Source: Raphanus sativus
Taxonomy: Eukaryota > Streptophyta > Magnoliopsida > Brassicales > Brassicaceae
Length of the DNA: 64,000 nucleotides
Direction: 5' to 3'
NCBI RefSeq assembly: GCF_000801105.2
Contig: NC_079514.1
Location: 27,986,227 to 28,050,226 of the forward strand
This document shows positions 34,796 through 44,520 of the stretch, in pieces. The first letter of the stretch is position 1, and the number at the start of each line of letters is the position of its first letter. The translations under genes and the position numbers were made by a program. A model generated the notes under the pieces. It had not been told where the DNA came from. It made no database searches and worked only from the letters and a program-made list of their open reading frames with translations.

Positions 34796-34997
34796 ATATA
34801 TACTTCCTTTTTGCAACACAATTAATCTATCGATTGAAAGACGGATCAGATCAAATAGAATTCGCAGACTTCTACTACCTCAAAGAATGTGGCCTACATA
34901 GATACCCTTAAGTTGTATATCCACATTAAAATATCTTGAAATTATTAAAAGTTGAAGGGAACAGAGTATTTAGCTCACGTGAGAACTAACTACAACT

Positions 34998-35192
34998 ATT
35001 TTTGCTTTCTTCTTCTTGAAGCAATCGCCCAAGCTTTGCCTACATCTGCCTGGAACTTCCCTGTATCAAAACATCAACAAGTTTTAAAATCTTCAACCAT
35101 ATATATACTCTGATTATGTATATGGACTACATTGTACAAAAGAAAGTACCTGCGGTTGATTGGAAAAACTCTTCTAGATCTTTACCTTGCTC
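34998..35192 (-). pseudogene. Captured last two exons of an unknown minus-strand gene
   Basis: On the minus strand an acceptor TTTTGTGCAG is followed by an exon reading EQGKDLEEFFQSTA up to the donor GTACTTTC near 35149. After an intron, an acceptor ACAG precedes an exon reading GKFQADVGKAWAIASRRRKQ and a TAG stop near 34998. Reading frame and splice signals are consistent across the intron. I do not recognise the protein. It points opposite to the FSH-like fragment that starts about 40 bp away. Confidence 0.45.
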
Positions 35193-35225
35193 TGCACAAA
35201 ACAAGCAGAAAATAGAGTTTAAGTT

Positions 35226-35567
35226 TCTGCATATTGTCAAGGAGCAGCAATGGCTGCAGCTGTATGCGGGAAACAAGAGCAGCTCTTGGGTGAAATAGCC
35301 TTCAGATTCTGCGTGTTGTGCTCAGGTTTCACACCTTGGCCTTTGATGGAGAAGACAGAGCAAGGGTCGATCAAGTGCCCTTCACTTCACATTTTCGGAA
35401 GCCAGCCTGGAAAAGACAGACAGATTGTGACTGAAGCCAGCTCAGCTTTGGCGGGGCTGTTTGATGAAGGATGCTCCACCATAATAGAGCACGAATCTGG
35501 CCACATCATTCCTACCAAGTCTCCTTATATTGATGAGATTAAAGCTTTTCTTAACCAATTCGTTTGA
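35226..35567 (+). pseudogene. Captured FSH-type serine hydrolase fragment
   Basis: Encodes the C-terminal part of an alpha/beta hydrolase of the FSH1 family: the nucleophile-elbow remnant YCQGAAMAAAV, then FCVLCSGFTPWPL, CPSLHIFGSQPGKD and ESGHIIPTKSPY with the catalytic-type His, ending at TGA 35565-35567. In the family the elbow reads FSQGAA; here serine is replaced by cysteine (TGT). The N-terminal half is absent. Family members are small esterase-like enzymes. This piece is unlikely to be active, though its frame is open for over 100 codons. Confidence 0.75.
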
Positions 35568-35639
35568 GGACCCTTGCAAATTGCAATCAAATAACGTTTC
35601 TTGTATTTGCACTCTAGTAAAAGTTCAAGAACAACAAAG

Positions 35640-35950
35640 ATAGAAGTGACAAATACAAAGGGTGATCATATTCTAAACCAGTCACCACACTAGACAAGAT
35701 TTATCCAAACGTTTTAAGATATTAAAATACAGACTCAGAGAATGATTCAAACGAATGAAGACAACATCAAAAGAAAGCAAGGGAAACAGAAAAGCCTTTT
35801 TTGCACCAGTTCTCAAAAGTCCAAACTTGAACCTGGCAATGTCAATAACAATGAATCTCAGGTTCCACAAACTCAGGATTTCAATTTGTTCTATACCTTT
35901 TTTAGCCAAACTTAAATCCACCAGGGGGAGCAGCTGTCTGGTTTTTAAAA
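35640..35950 (-). pseudogene. Possible captured gene 3' end in the Pack-MULE
   Basis: On the minus strand, near 35944-35902, a frame ends TAAPPGGFKFG followed by a stop. About 250 bp of T-rich, 3'-UTR-like sequence follows towards the FSH fragment. Tail-to-tail placement suggests two neighbouring convergent genes may have been captured together. I do not recognise it. Confidence 0.3.
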
Positions 35951-36354
35951 TATCAAAGATGATTTGATGCCAGAGGTTTTGACGATTGTTCTCGACGGAG
36001 AGAGACGATCGGAGAGAGAGACGATGGATCCGACGGAAAGAGACACGATGGATCTCGGAGAGAGAGACAGGCGATGGATCCGACTGAGAGAGAGTATGGA
36101 TCTCGACAAAGAAAGAAAAGGCGATAATGGGTTGAAAATAAGTAAGGTTAGTTTAGTCTTTTGATAGTAATAAATATGGTATTTATGCAAATGTAATTTG
36201 ATTGGTAGTATAGTTGAATAGTGGTATAAATACCACTTTGAATGTATCATTATTCATCTTTACCAACACTAAAAATACACTTTCAAAAATATCTTATTTA
36301 TTAAAAGGTTAAATACTCTTATATATTTTTTTTATATGTTTTTCAAAATTCTAA

Positions 36355-36545
36355 CCTCAAACTCTAAATCTTAAACCTTCAATTCTAAACTCTAAACTCT
36401 AAACCCTAAACTATATACCCTAAATTCAATACCCTAAACCCTAAACCTTAAAACCTCAACTATAAACCCTAAATTCTCAACTCTAAACCCTAAAATACAT
36501 ACCATAAACCCTAAAACATCTAATCTAAACCTTAAATCATAAACT
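36355..36545 (-). repeat. Degenerate CCCTAAA tract in the Pack-MULE right arm
   Basis: Many imperfect CCCTAAA/ACTCTAAA units between the inner arm match (to 36245) and the outer terminus (36590-36628). The left arm has no equivalent. Confidence 0.7.
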
Positions 36546-37153
36546 TTCAAATCTAAACTCTTCATTAAAAATAGTGATAAAAGTGGTTAGTGTAAATACT
36601 ATGAAAATGATATTTTTGACAATTTCCCTTTATTTTGTCCTTATCTTTATTAATTTAGAGGAACAAAATATTCATCATTTATTTTGTCCTTATCTTTATT
36701 AATTAAATTTTGACTATAAATCACATCTTGAATAATCTAGAATAACTTTGAGTAAAAATTACTGATCAGAATTTATTTTTAATAAGAAGGGATTTGATTT
36801 TTTATATAAATGATTTATCAAATAACTGTAAATTTATAAAACTTATATACAGTATATACTAAATCTAATAAGGGGAAATTTGGGATAAAAATGAAAATCT
36901 CTCAAAAATTTAATTCAAATAAGCTCCTCTAAGGCAATAGAGTTTTGGCGTGGTAGAAGTGTTTAAAATGTTTGGAAAACTCCAAGAAAATGCTGGAATC
37001 ATTTGTCAAGGAGTAATGAAATTTTGCTGAGAAGCAAGCGAGCGGATAAGATATGCAATTCGGTTCGAAACCATTAGCTGAGCATGTCGTCGTCTCCTAC
37101 CACTGGCAGTGACGTTCGCTTCTTCCCTTAGAGCCTTACTCTGCTCACCAACT

Positions 37154-38905
37154 ATGATGTCTCTGCGTACTTACGGATCTCTAATTCCGGGAGTCCCAGT
37201 TTCTCCATCTCCGACGAGAATCCCTCCTACTCTCAATAGTTCGCGGCGGCTAATCTTCAATTGCTACTCCAACAACCACCAAGTTTCGCGCCAAATAGTC
37301 GCTGAGGAACTGTCGATTTCAATGTACAATCGGTGGATTCGCTATTGCTGCAAAAAAAGAGGAGGAATCGAAGAAGCGATGTCTCTCCTCGCCGAATTGG
37401 ATTCTCTCGGCTCCCATCCCGAACCTCTTTCCTACGTTACTCTGATCGAAACTCTCTCTGATCTCGGGAGGACGCTCGAAGCCGATGCTCTTTTCCAAGA
37501 AGCGATCCGATTCGGTCTCCACGGAAGCTATCCCCTGAGGCTTTACAACGCATTGCTCGGCGGCTACTTGAGAAAAGGCCAGCTAGAGTTTGCTCTTAGG
37601 GTTTTGGATCGTATGGAACTTGAAAACGTTGACAAGAATCAAGAAACGTGTGAGATTCTCTTGAACTATTACGTTACCGCTGGGAGGTTGGAGGAATCTT
37701 GGCGTGTGGTTAATGAGATGAAGCGAAGGAAGTTTCCTCTGACTTCTTTTGTCTATGGGAGGATCATACGTATTTACAGAGACAATGGTATGTGGAAGAA
37801 AGCGTTAGGGATTGTTGAAGAGATTAGCGAGATCGGTTTGCCGATGGATGTGGTGTTGTACAACAGCATCATCGATACCTTTGGTAAGTACGGAGAGTTA
37901 GATGAAGCGTTACAGGTGTTGCGGAAAATGCAGGGGTCTAATGATTTGAAGCCGGATATTAGTACATGGAGCTCGCTGATACGGTGGCATTGTCATCACG
38001 GTGCTGTCGATAAAGCGCTTGAGCTGTTCACGATGATGCAGGATCAGGGGCTTTATCCTGACCCTAGGATGTTTGTGAAACTTATAACGCTGTTGGGTGA
38101 GAAAGGGAGCTGGGACATGATTAGTAAAAGTTTTGAGTCCATCAAATGTAAAGAAGAGAGAAGAGATACGAGAGCTATGTATGCAGCTTTAGTTGAGATT
38201 GTTGGACAGTTTGGGAGTTTCCAGGACCCGGAGGAACTTGTGGGTAAACTCAAGTCGGAAGGTGTCGCTCCTTCAGTTAATATGTTTTGTACTTTGGCTA
38301 ATGCATATGCTCAACAGGTTGGTTTCCCTTATCTTTCTTCTCCTCGTTTCTTTTTTTTTTTTTTATGACCTGAAACTCAAGTCATGATCGAATACATACG
38401 CAGGGATTATGCAACCAGACAGTAAAAGTGCTAAAGATGATGGAGAAGGAGGGGACCGAACCAAATTTGATTATGCTGAATGTTTTGATCAATGCGTTTG
38501 GAAATGCTGGGAAGCACATGGAAGCTCTATCTATTTATCACCATATTAAAGAAAGTGTATGTATTATCTAATTCTTTTACCGTCCATTCATCTAGTAGCA
38601 CCTCTCTCGTTAAATAATATGCTCAACTGGTAGAGTTTGTCTTGTGAAGGGATTCACCCCCGATGTGGTTACCTATAGTACACTTATGAAAGCATTCACT
38701 CGAGCAAAGAAGTATGAAAAGGTATGTAGTTCCTGCATTTCTAGTGCTTTTGAACTGCATGTTCGATCACCACACTGAGTAGTGGTTTTTAAAATCGCAG
38801 GTTCCAGAAATATTCAGGGAAATGGAAGCCTCTGGGTGTAGTGCAGATAGGAAAGCAAGACAACTATTGCAAAATGCTCTTATGGTTCTCGACAAAAGAC
38901 ATTAA
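37154..38905 (+). CDS. P-class pentatricopeptide repeat protein (intact copy B)
   Basis: Four exons: 37154-38317, 38404-38556, 38650-38721 and 38801-38905, all with GT-AG introns in phase, giving about 497 residues. The N-terminus is Ser/Arg-rich and lacks acidic residues, as in an organelle transit peptide. From about residue 50 the protein is a chain of PPR helical repeats (such as TYSTLMKAF and PDVVTY contexts) with no E/DYW extension, so P class. Such proteins bind specific chloroplast or mitochondrial RNAs. The frame is open upstream to 37109 but holds no ATG; the first in-frame ATGs are 37154 and 37157. An out-of-frame ATG lies at 37084. Copy A has an ATG 15 codons further upstream that a small deletion removed here, so targeting may differ. 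Confidence 0.85.
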
Positions 38906-40680
38906 CTATTTGGTGCCTCAGCCTCTGATCCGTTATGGAAAATAAAGGGCTCCTTCGACCCTCACCGTGAAAAAAGGTAAGGGCATTTTTCTTTTACTGT
39001 TGATGGACTAGTAGATGATCACTGAACCAATGTATTTCCAAGTATGAATTGGCTGTCTGTGTGCATCTAGCAACTTTTGAGGTTTGGATGAAAATTCAGT
39101 CAGAATCTGTAGCGCTATTGCCAACAATATGGTCAAAACAGCTGCATGGATACCTTCGCATTTGGGAATACAATTGAAGTTTCATATCCGGTTTGCTCTG
39201 GTGATTGTTAGGAACCGGTTAAACAATTGTATTCAGATGTATATAAACTTTGAACAGATCGTGTATGTAATTCTTTTTTTTTTCCTAATGCCCTTGCACA
39301 CTTAAGAGTTGATAACGAAACTGAAACACTTCTAAACTCGAATGAGTTCTACCTAACTTTATTATTTCGTTTCTGGTTTCTCTTCCAGCTAAGAATGTTA
39401 TAGGGTTTTCAAGTTTGATTTTTTTTTGTTTTTACGAAAAAAACTTATTTTGGCCCGAAAACATGATTTTGTGGTCTAAGACCGCAAAAACTTGATTTTT
39501 GAGATTTTGATGAAATACATGATTTTTTTTAATTTTGGTGAAAAGACTTTCTTTAACAAGAAAACATGTTTTTACGGGAAAATTATTTTTGTGATTTTGG
39601 CAAAAAAACTAAGTTTTGTGATTCTAACATAAACTTTGATTTTACGGTTTTGATGCGAGAACTCTTTTGGAAAAACATGGTTTTGGTGAAAAAATTCGAT
39701 TTACGATTTTGGAGGAAAAAAAATCATTTTCTGAAATAAAGCTCAATTTGTGATTTTAGTTAAAAATTTTGATTTTGCGGTTTTGGCATCAATAATCGAT
39801 ATCACGTAATCAATTTTTTTTTTTAATATTATTATATATTTAATATTGCATAAAAATGGTATGAAGATTTTCATACGAGGCTAGGGATAACCCTATAAAT
39901 TTGTGGGCTAATATGTTGAAGTCTATTTCAGTCATATCTTAAAATTCAGGGTTAGGATAAAGATTTTGATACATGGTTAGGGCCAACTATGTTAGGTTGA
40001 GTCCATTTTAACATCGCTACTTCAACTATCTCCTCGAGAAAGATGTTGGTACATGGTTAAGGCCAACTATGTTAAGTTGAGCCCATTTTAACATCGCTAT
40101 TTCAGCCATAAAATGTTTAAGTATTAATATCAAATTTAGTTAGATTAAGTTTTAATATCACATTGTGCCAAAAATAAATTTTAGATAATCTTAAATTAAG
40201 TGTTTTATCTAAATTTAAACTTTATTCATAATTTAGTTACTTTCATTCTTGCAACTTCAAATAAAAGTAAAAAAAAAGATATTTTTTTAGATTTTGGCAT
40301 TTTTTTTTCTGAAACTTATTAATATTTTAATTTAATTAGATAGAATTTGAGTATTAAAATAGAAAAAAATATAGTTTTTGTGTATTAAAATTCTAAAAAA
40401 TCATTAAAGTATTAAATTGGATAGCGAAAAAGTTCATGTATCAAAAAAACTTATTAAAATTTAGTTTGAGAATTTTATGGATTTTTTATTATTTATACCC
40501 ATCAATTTGGAAACATATTAAAAAAACAGAAATTCAAGAAAATTTTAATATTTTTAGTGATCTATATATATATACACAACAGAAATAACATTTATTAAAA
40601 TAAAATAATATATATTCTTATTAGGATTTGTACTTTTACAACCTGAAACTTTCAACACGATCAATGCCTGCCTAGACTGT
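38906..40680. other. PPR 3' flank and degenerate repeats
   Basis: The first 300 bp are probably 3' UTR and flank. At about 39420-39800 a degenerate array of GATTTTG/AAAACATG units of roughly 35 bp occurs. At about 39965-40105 a segment containing GGCCAACTATGTTA and CCATTTTAACATCGCTA is repeated twice with a period of about 80 bp. No gene seen. Confidence 0.55.
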
Positions 40681-43400
40681 AGAAAGACTAGAGTCTTTGT
40701 CCGCGCTACGCGCGGAAAATGTGTTTAAATAATTTATGTTTAAGATGATGTATTATAATAATATTAAGAATTATTTGGTACGTTTAATTAAGTTTTGATT
40801 GGATGTAGATCTTTTCAAAAGTTTTTCTGTAGTTGGATATATAATTTTTTTAAAGAAATAGGTGAAAATAGATTTGGATGCACATATTAATGCTGAATCA
40901 TAATACATTATGTGGTGGGACAGGAAGAAAAGGAAAAGACAGACGTTGGATAGGTAAAACTGCGGTTGAGATAATTCTTTGGTTGATACTGTATTCGTTT
41001 TTTGAAATGCTTAACGTATTTGATTGAATTGTCAAAGTAAAATCTCGCTGTTAGAGATTCTCACCGCGCTACGTGCAGTTTATATATTTTAAAATTTGAT
41101 ATTTTTATGTCTAGGTGAAATGTTGCATTTTATATTATACTTAATTTTGTTTTTTAGTATAATTAATTTGAAATGTTTTTATTTTGGATGTGGATTAAAT
41201 CATCTTGATTGAAAAATATATATCGTATCATAAATAAATAAATAGGAAGAAAATAATTCTCTAATAATGCACTGAAATATCATTAAAGATCATGTTATTA
41301 ATGCGAATGTTCCGGTAAAAAGATTATGTTATTAATGTAAAATCAATTTCTGAATACTGGAATAGATACTGTTTAATATGATTGCTGGTGTAAAATTGAA
41401 TTTAGTAAACTTAATTTTAATAATCTGTAACATAAAATGAATTCCAAGTATATAAACTAAAATGTGGAGGTAGTTGACAAAAAAAGAATAAGGGATTGGT
41501 CAAGCAAACCAAACTAAACATTGTTCTGTTTTTTTTTTGTTTTAATTAAATTTTTCGGTCTACAGGTATATTTCAGTTTTAGTTTGGTTAATATCATATA
41601 AATCAAAAAGTATACGATGGTTCTTGGTTTGTTTTTAGTTAAAGCAAAGTAAAAATAAATTAAAGATAGTAATGAGAAATTCTGATATGAGAATATAGAT
41701 ATTAAAGTATGAGAATATTAAGTAAAAATTAAATAACAAAATAGTATATAAATAAAAATATTAAATTCTATTAACATAATATTTGATGTTATATTTCTTT
41801 GGATTCTTTATTTATCATATGGAAATGTTAACTTATGATTGGTTAATTTTTTGATATTGATACCATCGTCTTTTGCATAAAAGTTTGACATAAAAGTTTG
41901 ACATATCTGTTAGGACAAAATAGTGATTGTTTGATTTATTTTTGTTTCTTCCTTTTTTACTTTAGGATATTTTCTGTTTACTAAAATGAAAATGTTGTTT
42001 TATATATTATTATTCCTCAAATGCTATGTGATCATTTTTTAGTATTATGCACATATTACTCATTATTCATGTTTTTTCTATTTAAATTATTTCATAAACT
42101 TTTTCGTATTTGTGGTTTATGTTTGATTTGTGGTTAGTTTTTCAATTTTTGATGTTTTTTTTTGCCTAATGTTATCTTTTATAGATTCTAGTTTATTATG
42201 AGTGAATGCTGAAAATAATATATAGAAGTGGTGCGCTATTGATTATTTTTTTTGTTTTGTCTATAGTTAATTAATTTTAGGGAGTGTATTATTTTGATAG
42301 ATATTAAGTGTATTAATTATTTTTCTTCAAATTTGTTTTTAAGGAACTGATACAACTATTAAACACAATTTAATTTGTTCAACTTTTATTTTAATTATTA
42401 TTTAAATGGTTTGGTTTTAACTTTTATTTAGTTGTATTTTTATATTTTTAAAAAATTTTAATTTCCCCCAATTTTATTCTAATATTTCAATTCTTTTCTA
42501 CATTATTTTCTCAATTTTATTACTTTCTAATTTTTAAATCAAGATAGCGAAAATTTATGCTATTTAAAAATAGTATTAAATAGTCATTCAGCTGAAAAAG
42601 ACAAAAATACGTTAGAATAGGCTTTCTTCTCTTTGTCGTTAAACTCCTACTTTTTTTATCTAGAATGATGTAATATTGTTTTCGTAATTAAAATTTTTGA
42701 AATGTGTTTTGTATTTTAATATGTATTTTATCTAAGTACACACAGAAGTTATATATATGTTATATGTCGTAAATATTAAATAGCGAATCCAAAATATTGG
42801 GAAGTAAATTTTGATTTATTTAAAAATTAAATAATTAATATTTTAATTTTAAATATTAAAATTTTCAAGTTGTGATATTTTCTGGTAGAGAAAATAATTT
42901 AAAAATGAATTGTAGCTATACCATTAGAAACTTTGTTTTATATAATAGTCCAACATAGAAGCATTATAATATGATTATGGGATAAGAAATATAAATTAAC
43001 AGTATAGATATTTCCAAATTAAAATTATTATTTAATTGATGTTTATTTTATTAAGTTTGTGTATTACATAATTATATATATGGTTGTTTTTACATTAAAA
43101 ACTATTATATTATTCAACCTAGAAATAGTCTAAAAATACAGATCGAAATATAACAACCAACAAATATTAAATTTCTATATATGTTATATTTCATAAATAT
43201 AATGCATATCACAATATAATTTATTATTATTCTGAAATTTTGTTGCCTTCTTAATCTCCAAATATTTATAATATTATTTCTAAAATTTCACATACATGTA
43301 CCTTAAAGAGAAACTTTTGTTATTCAAAGAGTTGGTCACATATATATTCAATTTTTTCTTACAACATGGTTCATTAACGATCAAATAACTACAAACTTTC
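40681..43400. other. AT-rich DNA with Helitron-like palindromes
   Basis: CCGCGCTACGCGCGG at 40701-40715 forms a 6-bp GC stem with a TAC loop, after GAGTCTTTGT. A related CCGCGCTACGTGC occurs near 41063. In Arabidopsis and Brassica this motif occurs in non-autonomous Helitrons (from memory). I could not fix both ends of an element, and no Rep/helicase coding is present. The rest is extremely AT-rich and non-coding. Confidence 0.4.
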
Positions 43401-43569
43401 GGCTGTGTTTTATCAAAAAAAAAAAAAATTTGGCTGTAAAGAAAATGCATATGTGTTTGATTATCACTATTTACTCTGCATACCCACTTATTGGGGTGTG
43501 GGCAAAAGCAAAACTTTGTGTTTGATACATGATTTTAGGAATTTCTATTTGGCTAAAGGGCTATGCTCA

Positions 43570-44520
43570 TCAGACTATAGCAGAGGCAACAACATAGCAA
43601 AGCCGGATACAGCCATAGGTTAAACTATCGAGCTTATGCACCATTACAAAGAACGACATGCTGAGGCCTGCTGGGACCAGTTTTCGGGAAGATGCCAAGC
43701 GAAACCCTGCAAGAAAGTCGTAGAAAAACAGCAAATTATGTCCGATGGAATTAGATTTTGACACACTTTTGGACATATACATGAAAGACAGCGTTATCTT
43801 CTTCCCAAGGGGAGCTTACCAAAGACCAAAGAGAAAAGAAAGGCAGAGCCAAGTCCTATGGTATCGCCAAGAACTCTCGTCTTTGGTGATTTAGTAAGGA
43901 AGTAGGCCAACATAGGTTTTCAGTTTAGATTCTTGTGTATCATGTGATCAATAACTTACAGGCAAAGAGGCAGCCTCCTAGAAGAAGAACAGCTGTTGGG
44001 ACCGTGATAGATGATTTTAAATAGCTTAAAGCCATTCACAGCATTGCGATTTGTTAGTAGAATCAATTAGTTCGACTTAAAAATATTCCAGACTGTAATG
44101 TTGATACCATAACTTTTAATCAAATACTTTGACAAAACCCAAGAGATCTAGTAATAGAAATAAGATGGAACTCACGATATCAAATGAAGTATCAGAATGA
44201 TGGCGACGGTGATGATGATGTTCATTTGAGTTTTTTTTTTGTCCTTACCTTTAGTTAGATCAAGCACTCGGCCTGTATTGTCCTTCTCTGGATCTCTTCC
44301 TTCAAAGTTGGTCTTCTCTGTGCAAACTTTCCCTATAGTGAATAAGCAGTCGATTTTATAAAAGCTTTAGTTTGATACCATGTGTGTTTCAGTTAAAGGT
44401 TCTTCAGGGATTACTTACTGCCCAACTCCGGAAAACTCAATTGCTTTCGCCGAATTAGGTTGAACTGAGGGCGAGATCGTCTGGACATGAAGACAGAATC
44501 GATCTAGTCTGTCTATTGTT
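43570..44520 (-). pseudogene. Tmemb_14/FAX-like membrane protein gene remnant
   Basis: Exon-like pieces on the minus strand read, in order: an N-terminal piece (about 44515-44420); KVCTEKTNFEGRDPEKDN (about 44340-44260); TVPTAVLLLGGCLF (about 44014-43963); SPKTRVLGDTIGLGSAFLF (about 43915-43820, donor GTAAGC); and FRLASSRKLVPAGL to a stop at 43570 (exon start 43706). Glycine-rich transmembrane segments and the RK.VPAGL motif suit the Tmemb_14 family, which includes plant FAX fatty-acid exporters. The acceptor before the fourth piece lacks AG, and the last helix is shortened with an altered tail, so I call it a pseudogene. Further exon-like pieces up to about 46230 may belong to it. Confidence 0.4.

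Larger units (their letters stand above)
31697..36628. mobile_element. Pack-MULE (gene-capturing Mutator-like element), 4.9 kb
   Basis: Terminal inverted repeats GGGAAATTGTCA (31697-31708) and TGACAATTTCCC (36617-36628) are flanked by a perfect 9-bp duplication TTTATTTTG (31688-31696 and 36629-36637), diagnostic for Mutator-like insertion. The arms stay similar further in, with 31725-31790 pairing with about 36170-36245. No transposase is visible. The interior instead holds fragments of ordinary genes with introns: GCR1, an FSH-type hydrolase and further exon-like pieces. That is the definition of a Pack-MULE. It lies upstream of the intact PPR gene (about 0.5 kb from its start) and could affect its promoter. 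Confidence 0.9.
31067..38317 (+). repeat. Tandem duplication, copy B (contains the Pack-MULE and intact PPR exon 1)
   Basis: Matches copy A from 31067 to the Pack-MULE, then from 36638 into the PPR gene; direct comparison is possible up to the point equivalent to 30735 (about 37864). A direct repeat of about 50 bp (TTTAGAGGAACAAAATATTC region) just after the Pack-MULE is specific to copy B. Confidence 0.8.

Noticed and set aside
39420..39800. Tandem satellite
   Set aside because: Units are too diverged and the tract too short to call a satellite; kept only as a degenerate repeat in the flank description.
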